In this document: piece by piece, positions 16,339 to 24,701 of the stretch
How positions within the stretch are numbered: position 1 is the first letter of the stretch
How the letters are laid out: each line of letters starts with the position of its first letter
DNA from: Blautia schinkii DSM 10518
Lineage (GTDB): Bacteria > Bacillota > Clostridia > Lachnospirales > Lachnospiraceae
NCBI GenBank assembly: GCA_000702025.1
Contig: JNKJ01000020.1
Coordinates: 1 to 64,000, forward strand
Length of the DNA stretch: 64,000 nt
Direction of reading: 5' to 3'
Position numbers and translations under genes: made by a program
Notes under the pieces: model-generated
The model's input: only the letters and a program-made list of their open reading frames with translations
Databases searched by the model: none
What the model was told of the DNA's origin: nothing

Positions 16339-17259
16339 ATGGGACGTTATTTTGGAAAACGTTTGCTTAGCACCATTCCGCTATTGCTGGTAATCTCATT
16401 TCTGGTTTTCATGTTTATCCATATGATTCCGGGAGATCCGGCCAGACTGATCGCCGGCCAGGACGCCACCAAGGCTGATGTGGAAGTGGTCAGAGAGCAG
16501 TTAGGATTAAATAAGCCGCTTTTAGTACAGTATGGGGAATATATGAAAGGGCTTTTCACCGGTGACCTGGGAATGTCCATCAAAAACGGCAAAACCGTAG
16601 TGGAGACAATTGCACCGAGGTTAAAGCCGACCATCATGCTGACCATTTCCTCGATGATATGGGCAGCGCTCATCGGTATTATCCTTGGTATTATATCCGC
16701 GGTATTCCACGGCAGAATACTGGACTACATCGGAATGCTGATCGCTATCTCGGGAATTTCTGTTCCAAGCTTCTGGCTGGGTCTGGAGATGATGCAGTTA
16801 TTTTCCGTTAAGTTGGGTATGCTCCCCACCTCCGGCCTTGAGACTTGGCAGAGCTATATTCTGCCCTCTCTGACAATGGGAGCGGGCATCATGGCCGTGC
16901 TGGGACGATTTACCCGTTCCTCCATGCTGGAGACAATGCGCGAGGATTATGTACGTACCGCCCGGGCAAAGGGACTTAAGGAATCACTGGTTGTGATGCG
17001 CCACGCATTTAAGAACTCTCTGATCGAGATCATCACTGTAGCAGGTCTTCAGATCGGCGGACTTCTTTCCGGTTCCGTGATGGCTGAGACTGTATTTGCT
17101 ATCCCGGGGCTTGGACGTCTGCTGGTAGATTCCATAAACTTCCGTGACTATAAAGTGGTACAGGCGCTTCTGCTGTTTTTCGCGGCGGAATATATCTTCA
17201 TCAATTTGATCGTAGATATCCTGTATGGCGTGATCAACCCGAAAGTACGATATGACTAG
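16339..17259 (+). CDS. Family 5 ABC importer permease, DppB type
   Basis: 306 aa inner membrane permease. N-terminal TM (LLSTIPLLLVISFLVFMFIH), the HMIPGDPARLIAGQDAT segment and the EAA-type loop (MREDYVRTARAKGLKESLVV) are diagnostic of the DppB half. It pairs with the next permease. ATG follows ATAGGAGGTAAATGA. Confidence 0.94.
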   Translation: MGRYFGKRLLSTIPLLLVISFLVFMFIHMIPGDPARLIAGQDATKADVEVVREQLGLNKPLLVQYGEYMKGLFTGDLGMSIKNGKTVVETIAPRLKPTIMLTISSMIWAALIGIILGIISAVFHGRILDYIGMLIAISGISVPSFWLGLEMMQLFSVKLGMLPTSGLETWQSYILPSLTMGAGIMAVLGRFTRSSMLETMREDYVRTARAKGLKESLVVMRHAFKNSLIEIITVAGLQIGGLLSGSVMAETVFAIPGLGRLLVDSINFRDYKVVQALLLFFAAEYIFINLIVDILYGVINPKVRYD

Positions 17260-17270
17260 GAGGAGAGAAG

Positions 17271-18173
17271 ATGGCAGAATTAAAGACAAATAACAACAAA
17301 GAAATGTTTGCCACCGGCGAAGAACTCCCGAAGGCTCAAAGCAAGGTCAAGGAATTTGTGAAAAAATTTGTCAAGCGCAAAACCGCTGTGATTTCCTTGA
17401 TTTTTATCATATTTATCATTCTCATGGCTGTCATAGCTCCGTATGTGGTTCCTTACGCACCGGACCAGCCTGACTACACAAATCTTCTGCAGGGACCGAG
17501 TACAGCACACATCTGGGGAACAGATGAATTCGGACAGGATGTTTTCAGCCGTCTGATGGTAGGCGGAAGGCTTTCCCTTTCTTGTGCACTGATTGCGACG
17601 ATCGTTGGTACGGCCCTGGGTGTTGTACTGGGACTGATTGCAGGATTTTACGGCGGATTTTGGGATTCCCTGATCATGAGATGCTGTGACGTACTTTTTG
17701 CTTTCCCGGATATCCTGCTGGCAATCGCAGTCGTTGCGATTATCGGACAGGGTATGGTCAATGTCATGATCGCGGTGGCTGTGTTCACGGTGCCCTCCTT
17801 TGCCCGTATCATACGAAGCGCTACACTTTCCGTAAAGCAGGCGCCTTATGTGGAGGTGGCCCGTTCCCTGGGCTGCAAGAACAGCAGAATCCTGTTCGTG
17901 CATGTTTTCCCCGGAACCATCCAGTCCATGATCGTCAACTTTACCATGCGTATCGGTACCGCGATCCTGGCTGCATCCTCCTTAAGCTTCCTGGGCTTTG
18001 GTGCAAATGTTACGGAACCGGACTGGGGCGCTATGCTTTCCCAGGGCCGCAATTATCTGAACACCGCGCCGCACATGGTGCTGTTTCCGGGTATCCTGAT
18101 ATTCCTCACCGTTCTGGCGTTTAACCTGCTGGGAGACGGCCTGAGAGATACTCTGGACCCGAAGATGAACTAG
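17271..18173 (+). CDS. Family 5 ABC importer permease, DppC type
   Basis: 300 aa second permease. It has the long N-terminal cytosolic segment and first TM of DppC/OppC (AVISLIFIIFIILMAVIAPY), the HIWGTDEFGQDVFSRLMVGG motif and the EAA loop (YVEVARSLGCKNSRILFVHV). AGGAGGAGAGAAG precedes the ATG, 11 bases after dppB. Confidence 0.94.
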   Translation: MAELKTNNNKEMFATGEELPKAQSKVKEFVKKFVKRKTAVISLIFIIFIILMAVIAPYVVPYAPDQPDYTNLLQGPSTAHIWGTDEFGQDVFSRLMVGGRLSLSCALIATIVGTALGVVLGLIAGFYGGFWDSLIMRCCDVLFAFPDILLAIAVVAIIGQGMVNVMIAVAVFTVPSFARIIRSATLSVKQAPYVEVARSLGCKNSRILFVHVFPGTIQSMIVNFTMRIGTAILAASSLSFLGFGANVTEPDWGAMLSQGRNYLNTAPHMVLFPGILIFLTVLAFNLLGDGLRDTLDPKMN

Positions 18174-18185
18174 GAGGGAGAAAGC

Positions 18186-19175
18186 ATGTCAGAAAAACTA
18201 TTGGAAGTAAAAAATCTCCGCACGGAGTTCAAGCGTGACAAAAGCTGGGTGACGGCAGTAAACAATGTCTCCTTTGACATTAATGAGGGCGAAATCCTTG
18301 GTTTGGTAGGCGAATCCGGCTGCGGCAAATCCGTAACCTCCTTGTCCATCATGCGGCTTCTGGCCCGGAACAGCAAGATTTCCAACGGTCAGGTGCTCCT
18401 CAAGGGGAAAAACCTGCTTGAAAAGGACAACAAAGAAATACGTAAGATCCGCGGCCGTGAAGTAGCCATGATTTTCCAGGAGCCTATGAACTCCCTGAAT
18501 CCCTGTATGCGTGTTGAGAAACAGATTACAGAGGCCATTCTTCTGCATAATAATTTCAGCAAGGAGCAGGCCCACCAGCGTGCGTTCGACGTGCTGAAAT
18601 CAGTGGGGATACCTGAACCGGAAATGACTCTTAAGAGCTTTCCACACCAGCTCTCCGGTGGTATGTGCCAGCGTGTTATGATCGCCATGGCCATGTCCTG
18701 TGAGCCGGAGCTTTTGATCGCGGACGAGCCTACCACAGCGCTCGACGTGACGATCCAGGCCCAGATACTTGAACTTATGGAGGAAATCCGGGCAAAGAAA
18801 AACACAGGAATCCTCATGATCACCCATGACCTCGGCGTAGTGGCAGAGATGTGCAACCGCGTGGTTGTCATGTACGCGGGCAGGATTGTGGAGGAGGCTC
18901 CTGTGAAGGAATTGTTTGCAGATAGTAAACATCCTTACACTCAGGGTTTAATCGGCTCTGTGCCTAAGCTTGGAAGCGGTGTGAAATCCCTGCCCTCCAT
19001 TCCGGGAAGCGTGCCGGACCTCTCCGTAATGCCCAAGGGCTGCAAATTTGCCCCGCGATGTAAATACGCTATGGATATCTGCCGCGAGCAGGAACCTGAG
19101 CTGCACACGATCGACAAGGACGGCCGGCGCCGCTGCCGCTGTCATCTTCTGGACCAGAACAGAAAGGAGGCGTAG
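18186..19175 (+). CDS. Family 5 ABC importer ATPase, DppD type
   Basis: 329 aa ATPase: Walker [15 protein letters not shown], signature LSGGMCQRVMIAMA, Walker B LLIADEPTTALD, H-loop MITHDLGVVAE, and the C-terminal oligo_HPY extension with the CKFAPRCKYAMDICREQEPE cysteine cluster, which in relatives binds an iron-sulfur cluster. It acts as a heterodimer with the next gene product. Confidence 0.94.
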   Translation: MSEKLLEVKNLRTEFKRDKSWVTAVNNVSFDINEGEILGLVGESGCGKSVTSLSIMRLLARNSKISNGQVLLKGKNLLEKDNKEIRKIRGREVAMIFQEPMNSLNPCMRVEKQITEAILLHNNFSKEQAHQRAFDVLKSVGIPEPEMTLKSFPHQLSGGMCQRVMIAMAMSCEPELLIADEPTTALDVTIQAQILELMEEIRAKKNTGILMITHDLGVVAEMCNRVVVMYAGRIVEEAPVKELFADSKHPYTQGLIGSVPKLGSGVKSLPSIPGSVPDLSVMPKGCKFAPRCKYAMDICREQEPELHTIDKDGRRRCRCHLLDQNRKEA

Positions 19176-19181
19176 AAACCT

Positions 19182-20159
19182 ATGAGCGAACCATTAGTTT
19201 CAGTAAAAAATATTAAAAAGACCTTTGCGGCAAATAAAGGGATGTTCGGTAAGAAAAAATTCGTTCATGCGGTGAATGACGTATCCTTTGATATCATGCC
19301 GGGCGAGACTTTTTCGCTGGTAGGCGAATCCGGCTGCGGGAAATCCACCACAGGAAAGCTGATCGACCATCTGATCACACCTGATTCCGGAGAAATCTGG
19401 TTTGAGGGAAAAGAGATATCCAAGATTTCACAAAACGAAATGCGGCCTCTGCGCTCTGACATCCAGATGGTGTTCCAGGACCCGTACGGTTCCCTTAACC
19501 CAAGGATGAAGGTGCAGGATTTGATTGGTGAGCCGCTGCTTATACATACCAATATGTCTGCGGGCGAGCGGCTGAAAAAAGTCCACGAGCTTCTTCAGGT
19601 AGTAGGCTTAAGCCCGGCCCACGGAGAGCGTTATCCTCATGAATTTTCCGGCGGACAGCGCCAGCGTATCGGTATAGCCAGAGCGCTTACCGTACAGCCT
19701 AAGCTGATCATCGCCGATGAGCCTGTGTCAGCTCTGGACGTTTCCATCCAGGCACAGGTATTAAACCTGCTCCAGCAGCTTCAGGAGGAGTTCAGCCTTA
19801 CCTATCTTTTCATTTCTCATGACCTGAGCGTGGTGGAAATGATTTCTGACAGGATTGGGGTCATGTATCTGGGAACGATCGTGGAGACGGCGCCAAAGGA
19901 AGAGCTTTACGCAAATCCGCGCCATCCCTACACAAGAGCGCTGCTCTCTGCTGTGCCCATCCCTGACCCGGAGAAGGAGAAGGACCGTATCATCCTCAAG
20001 GGTGATCTGCCAAGCCCGAGCAATCCGCCGAGCGGCTGTCTTTTCCACACACGTTGTGCACACTGCACAGAGAAATGCCGCACCGAAAAGCCTGAGCCTA
20101 AGCTTGTAGGCGACAGACATGTGGTGAAATGCCATTATCCAGAACTGACGGAGGACTGA
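19182..20159 (+). CDS. Family 5 ABC importer ATPase, DppF type
   Basis: 325 aa ATPase: Walker [15 protein letters not shown], signature [15 protein letters not shown], Walker [14 protein letters not shown]-loop [11 protein letters not shown], and the C-terminal [16 protein letters not shown] motif. It starts six bases after dppD. With dppB, dppC and dppD it forms a complete importer. Confidence 0.94.
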   Translation: MSEPLVSVKNIKKTFAANKGMFGKKKFVHAVNDVSFDIMPGETFSLVGESGCGKSTTGKLIDHLITPDSGEIWFEGKEISKISQNEMRPLRSDIQMVFQDPYGSLNPRMKVQDLIGEPLLIHTNMSAGERLKKVHELLQVVGLSPAHGERYPHEFSGGQRQRIGIARALTVQPKLIIADEPVSALDVSIQAQVLNLLQQLQEEFSLTYLFISHDLSVVEMISDRIGVMYLGTIVETAPKEELYANPRHPYTRALLSAVPIPDPEKEKDRIILKGDLPSPSNPPSGCLFHTRCAHCTEKCRTEKPEPKLVGDRHVVKCHYPELTED

Positions 20160-20162
20160 TGA

Positions 20163-21467
20163 ATGTACGTATTTGACAGAGAAGCTTATAACAAACGCAT
20201 GGAATGGTATCTTGACGCCCGCTTCGGAATGTTTATCCACTGGGGCCTCTACTCCATCCCTGCCAGGGGAGAGTGGGTGCGCAGCACTGAGGAAATGCCA
20301 AAGGAAGAATATATGCAGTTCTTTGAGGAGTTTGACCCCGTGGATTACGACCCGAAAGCCTGGGCAAAAGCGGCAAAGGAGGCAGGCATGAAATATGTGG
20401 TCCTCACCGCAAAGCACCATGACGGCTTCTGCCTTTTCGACAGCCAGTACACGGATTTCAAATCCACGAACACGAAATGCGGACGTGACCTGGTGGCAGA
20501 GTTTGTGGAAGCCGTGCGGGCCGAGGGGCTTAAGGTAGGACTCTACTTTACGTTAATAGACTGGTATCACGAGGATTATCCTCATTACGGGGATAAGAAT
20601 CATCCTATGCGCAACAACGAAAATTATAAAAATAACGGCCGCAATTTCGATAATTATCTCACCTACATGCACAACCAGATTCGGGAAATCTGCACCAATT
20701 ACGGCAAGCTGGATGTGCTCTGGTTTGATTTTTCCTACGACGATATGAGAGGAGAAAAATGGAAAGCCACCGAGCTTATGGATATGGTACGCAGTCTCCA
20801 GCCGGATGTGATCATCGACAACCGTCTGGAATGCAGCGGCGAGGGCTACGGCTCTCTGGCGCAGGGAAATCCCACGCCTTATCACGGTGACTTCGTAAGC
20901 CCTGAGCAGATGATCCCGCCTAACGGGATCCAGGATGTCAACGGCAATGACCTGGCCTGGGAAGCCTGTATGACTATGAATAATAACTGGGGCTTTCACG
21001 CCACAGACCACTTTTTCAAGCCTGCGTCCATGCTAATTAAAAAGCTGGTGGAGTGCGTGTCAAAGGGCGGTAACCTGCTTTTGAACGTGGGACCGGATGC
21101 GAGAGGAAACATTCCCGGAGAGTCCATGGAGATTCTTTGCGAGATTGGAAAATGGATGAAGAAGAATGGGCGAAGCATTTACGGCTGCGGCAAGGCGGAA
21201 ATCCAAAAGCCGGATTACGGGCGTGTGACAAGGAACGGAAACCATCTTTATTTCCATCTTTATGAGAACACAGTGGGCCCGGTTCCGCTTCTGGGAATCA
21301 AAAAGGATGAGGTGAGGGCTGTCCGTTATCTGGAGACAGGAGCGGAGGTCCCCATCTCCAATAGTTGGGTCCACAGTGACTATCCCGACATCGTATTTGC
21401 GGACCTTGGACCTGATCCAATCCTGCCGAATTCAATTGATACAGTGCTGGAAGTTGTGTTAAAATAG
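20163..21467 (+). CDS. GH29 alpha-L-fucosidase, cytosolic
   Basis: 434 aa glycoside hydrolase of family GH29, releasing alpha-linked L-fucose. Family segments are RFGMFIHWGLYSIPARGEWV, YVVLTAKHHDGFCLFDS and LDVLWFDFSYDD; the Asp of WFD (about residue 189) fits the catalytic nucleophile. The acid/base residue cannot be assigned safely. No signal peptide, so it acts on imported oligosaccharide. ATG comes three bases after the ATPase stop, with GGAGG inside the end of that gene, tying it to the importer. Some GH29 members act on other substrates. Confidence 0.9.
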   Translation: MYVFDREAYNKRMEWYLDARFGMFIHWGLYSIPARGEWVRSTEEMPKEEYMQFFEEFDPVDYDPKAWAKAAKEAGMKYVVLTAKHHDGFCLFDSQYTDFKSTNTKCGRDLVAEFVEAVRAEGLKVGLYFTLIDWYHEDYPHYGDKNHPMRNNENYKNNGRNFDNYLTYMHNQIREICTNYGKLDVLWFDFSYDDMRGEKWKATELMDMVRSLQPDVIIDNRLECSGEGYGSLAQGNPTPYHGDFVSPEQMIPPNGIQDVNGNDLAWEACMTMNNNWGFHATDHFFKPASMLIKKLVECVSKGGNLLLNVGPDARGNIPGESMEILCEIGKWMKKNGRSIYGCGKAEIQKPDYGRVTRNGNHLYFHLYENTVGPVPLLGIKKDEVRAVRYLETGAEVPISNSWVHSDYPDIVFADLGPDPILPNSIDTVLEVVLK

Positions 21468-21567
21468 AGAATATTACCGCGCTGGTGTACGGACACATTC
21501 ATATTAGGCCGGGCGCGTATTTTAGGAAAAACAGAAAATCGGCGGCAGGAGAAGAAAGGGGTATTCC

Positions 21568-22329
21568 ATGTTTACGGAGGAGAGACAGGAAGCAATAGAA
21601 CAGTGTTTGAGGCAGTTTGGAAAGGTGAGGGTCAAGGACCTCAGCGAGAAGTTTCAGGTGACGGAGGACTGTATCCGCAAGGACTTAAAAATCCTTGAAA
21701 ATGCGGGCCGTCTGAAAAGAACATACGGAGGGGCCATCCTTTCCCAGGATTATCCGCTGGAGCGGGATGTGGTGGACCGCAGGAATTATCATCTGGAAAA
21801 AAAGAAGATCATCGCTGCCAAGGCTATGGAGCTGATCAGGAACAACGAGACGATTTTCCTGGATATCTCCACCACAAATATTGAGCTTGCCAAGCTGTTG
21901 GCTGCATCCAGGATGCGCGTTGTGGTGGTCAGCAATATGATCGACATTCTGCAGATCCTGGCGAAAAATTCCCTGATCACTGCCATTGGCACCGGGGGCA
22001 CCATGTACCAGACAGTCAACGGCTTTATGGGCGCGGCCACCATTGAGGTGATCAAGCAGTATAGCTTTGACAGGGCGTTTCTGGGAAGCTGCGGCGTGGA
22101 TATGGTGGACTGCACTGTGACCACCCTCGGCGTGGAGGACGGCCTTACGAAGAAAGCCGCGGTCCAGAGCAGCCGGCACAAATACGTGGTGATGGAGCGG
22201 GAAAAGTTCTATTTTAACGATTCCTATAAGTTTGCCCATTTTGACGATATCAATGGGATTGTCACCGATGAATTTCCTGACAGTACGATCGTGACGACAC
22301 TGGAGAGTTCCGGTGTGAGACTGATTTAA
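21568..22329 (+). CDS. DeoR family transcriptional regulator
   Basis: 253 aa repressor with an N-terminal DeoR winged helix (RQEAIEQCLRQFGKVRVKDL, then TEDCIRKDLKILENAGRLKR) and a C-terminal sugar-phosphate-sensing domain (TIFLDISTTNIELAKLLAAS, TAIGTGGTMYQTVNGFMGAA). It lies inside the importer/fucosidase gene train and probably responds to a phosphorylated sugar from the pathway, for example a fucose intermediate. No operator was identified. Confidence 0.9.
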   Translation: MFTEERQEAIEQCLRQFGKVRVKDLSEKFQVTEDCIRKDLKILENAGRLKRTYGGAILSQDYPLERDVVDRRNYHLEKKKIIAAKAMELIRNNETIFLDISTTNIELAKLLAASRMRVVVVSNMIDILQILAKNSLITAIGTGGTMYQTVNGFMGAATIEVIKQYSFDRAFLGSCGVDMVDCTVTTLGVEDGLTKKAAVQSSRHKYVVMEREKFYFNDSYKFAHFDDINGIVTDEFPDSTIVTTLESSGVRLI

Positions 22330-22387
22330 TAAGATAGTGCCGCCTGTGCGGGAAAAGTCCGGTGCGGCGGCAGTACGGAGGAAGATT

Positions 22388-23929
22388 ATGATTAACATTG
22401 TACAGCAGTGTACAAAAGACACAGTCGTTTATTTTTACCAGGAGGCGTGCGCGGGGTTGGAAAAGCTTCCCGCTTCGGTGCGCAGGATGTTCGCAGGAGA
22501 ATATCTGCAGACTGCATGGATGGCGGATGTGATTAATGCGACGGACTCGGCAGACGTGAGAGTCGCGACGGATGCAACAGATGCGATGAACGTGACAGGT
22601 GCGATAAATGCGACGGACTCGGCAGATCCGACAGGTGCGACAGACATGGACAACAGGCTGGCGCTGCTTGTGGGCACAGGAAAGCCGGGCCGGGAGTACC
22701 TTCATCTTAAGGAACTCGGCGCAAAGGCGGCGAAAGAGTGCAAAAGTAAAAAAATATACGACTTTTCCATTAATATAGAAAATATCATCAATGAACATGG
22801 ACTGCAGGCGGTGAGACACATTGCCGAGGGCATTATTTTAGGCGTGTACACACAGCGGCAGTTTAAGGAAACAGAAAAAGAGGAGATTTCCGTTGAGTTA
22901 TACGGGATTCCCGGAGATATGCTTGAGGAGGCACAGGCCCTTCTCGAGGAGACGGTGATTCTGACAGAGGGCGTATGCTTTGCCAGGGATATGGTGAATC
23001 TTCCCGGGAATCGTCTGCGCCCGGCAGATTTCGCTGCTGCGGTGCTTGATTTCGTGAAGGATACCGGCATTCAGGCGGAGCTTCTGGATGAGGCGGCGCT
23101 TAAGGAAAAAGGTATGCACGCGCTTCTGGGCGTAGGGGAAAGCAGTGCTTACCCGCCCTGTCTTTTAGTGCTCAGATACCAGGGCGACCCAAACAGCACC
23201 CATGTGACCGGACTGGTGGGCAAGGGAGTAACCTGTGACACGGGTGGTTATTGCCTGAAACCTTCCGGCTCTATGCTGGGCATTAAGGGCGATATGGCAG
23301 GAGGTGCGGCAGTATGCGGCGCGCTTTATGCTTTGGCGAAAAATCATGTGCGTGCCAATGCAGTTGCGGTTGTTCCTATGTGTGAGAACCGGATTTCCTC
23401 CGGCAGCCTGCTTCCGGGTGATGTGATCGGCTCCTATGCGGGCAAGACCATCGAAATCGCCAACACGGACGCAGAGGGACGGCTCATCCTGGCGGATGCG
23501 GTATCTTATGCGGTGCGTGAGGAAAATGCCACAGAGATTCTGGATATCGCCACCCTCACCGGAGCGGTAGTCAGTATGCTTGGTTTTACCGTGGGCGGAG
23601 CAATCTGCGATGAGGACGGGCTTTATGAGCGCTTTTATAAAGCTTATGCGTGTTCGGGAGAGCGCTATTGGAGGCTACCTTTCTATGAGGAACATGAAAA
23701 AATGATAGAGAGTAAGATTGCGGATATCCGTAATCTGAGCAGCAAAGGCTGCGGCACCATAACTGCAGGACTTTTTATCAGAGCGTTTGCAGAGGGCAGG
23801 CCATGGCTGCATTTGGATATTGCAGGCACCGCCTGGGTGGACGAGCCGGCTTTTGAGTTCCAGACCGCCGGAGCCACCGGGGCAGGCGTGACTTCTATTT
23901 ACCAGTTATGCCGCGGAGAGAATATGTGA
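22388..23929 (+). CDS. M17 leucyl aminopeptidase family protein with repeat insertion
   Basis: 513 aa cytosolic metalloaminopeptidase. The catalytic domain has GKGVTCDTGGYCLKPSGSML, KGDMAGGAAV and NTDAEGRLILADA, containing the metal ligands and catalytic Lys and Arg expected for M17. ATG 22,388 follows ACGGAGGAAG. The N-terminal macro-like domain is interrupted at about residues 45-85 by a low-complexity Asn/Ala/Thr/Asp stretch (INATDSAD occurs twice, 72 bases apart) encoded by degenerate GCGACGGAC-type repeats. It probably trims peptides delivered by the importer. Confidence 0.88.
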   Translation: MINIVQQCTKDTVVYFYQEACAGLEKLPASVRRMFAGEYLQTAWMADVINATDSADVRVATDATDAMNVTGAINATDSADPTGATDMDNRLALLVGTGKPGREYLHLKELGAKAAKECKSKKIYDFSINIENIINEHGLQAVRHIAEGIILGVYTQRQFKETEKEEISVELYGIPGDMLEEAQALLEETVILTEGVCFARDMVNLPGNRLRPADFAAAVLDFVKDTGIQAELLDEAALKEKGMHALLGVGESSAYPPCLLVLRYQGDPNSTHVTGLVGKGVTCDTGGYCLKPSGSMLGIKGDMAGGAAVCGALYALAKNHVRANAVAVVPMCENRISSGSLLPGDVIGSYAGKTIEIANTDAEGRLILADAVSYAVREENATEILDIATLTGAVVSMLGFTVGGAICDEDGLYERFYKAYACSGERYWRLPFYEEHEKMIESKIADIRNLSSKGCGTITAGLFIRAFAEGRPWLHLDIAGTAWVDEPAFEFQTAGATGAGVTSIYQLCRGENM

Positions 23930-23954
23930 CAGCATACGATTGGAGGTATGATAA

Positions 23955-24701
23955 ATGGAAGGATATATTTTAGAGGCTTGCGTAGATTCCGTGGAATCCG
24001 CGCTGGCAGCAGCCGAGGGCGGCGCCACCCGTCTTGAGCTGTGCAGTAATCTCGTAATCGGCGGGACAACGCCCAGCCCTTGGATGTATGACGAAATCAG
24101 GAAGCATTCAGATATCAGGATTCATGCGCTTATCCGCCCGCGCTTCGGGGATTTCTGCTACACGGATGCAGAGTTTTCCATTATCCGTCAGGCTGTGAGA
24201 GCTTTCCGAGAAATGGGAGCTGAAGGAGTTGTGTTTGGAATCCTGAAGCCGGACGGCACCTTAAATCTGGAACAGATGGGAGAGCTGATGGAAGAGGCAA
24301 AGGGAATGTCCGTGACTTTGCACCGAGCCTTTGACCTGTGCGTGGACCCTTATGAAGCTATGGAGCAGGCCATCGGACTTGGAATTGACACAATCCTCAC
24401 CTCCGGGCAGAAGAATATCTGTACTCAGGGAACCGCGCTCCTGCGTGAGCTGGTAGAAAAGAGCCGGCGCAGAATCAAAATCCAGGTGGGAAGCGGTGTG
24501 AACGCGGAGGTCATCCGTGAGGTTTACCCGAAGACAAACGCCCGGGCCTACCATATGTCCGGCAAGGTCACTCTGGACAGCCCTATGCGCTACCGCAAGG
24601 AGGGCGTCAACATGGGACTGCCTACGATCAGCGAATATGAGATTTGGCGTACAGATGCGGAGAATATCCGCGAGGCAAAGCGTGTGCTGGAGGAGCTTTG
24701 A
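23955..24701 (+). CDS. cutC: CutC family protein
   Basis: 248 aa TIM-barrel protein of the CutC family: LEACVDSVESALAAAEGGAT, RLELCSNLVIGGTTPS, IHALIRPRFGDFCYTDAEF and AYHMSGKVTLDSPMRY are family segments. The name comes from copper homeostasis in E. coli, but a copper role is poorly supported in general, and the setting here among glycan and peptide enzymes points to metabolism. Its stop overlaps the next start (TGATG). Confidence 0.88.
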   Translation: MEGYILEACVDSVESALAAAEGGATRLELCSNLVIGGTTPSPWMYDEIRKHSDIRIHALIRPRFGDFCYTDAEFSIIRQAVRAFREMGAEGVVFGILKPDGTLNLEQMGELMEEAKGMSVTLHRAFDLCVDPYEAMEQAIGLGIDTILTSGQKNICTQGTALLRELVEKSRRRIKIQVGSGVNAEVIREVYPKTNARAYHMSGKVTLDSPMRYRKEGVNMGLPTISEYEIWRTDAENIREAKRVLEEL

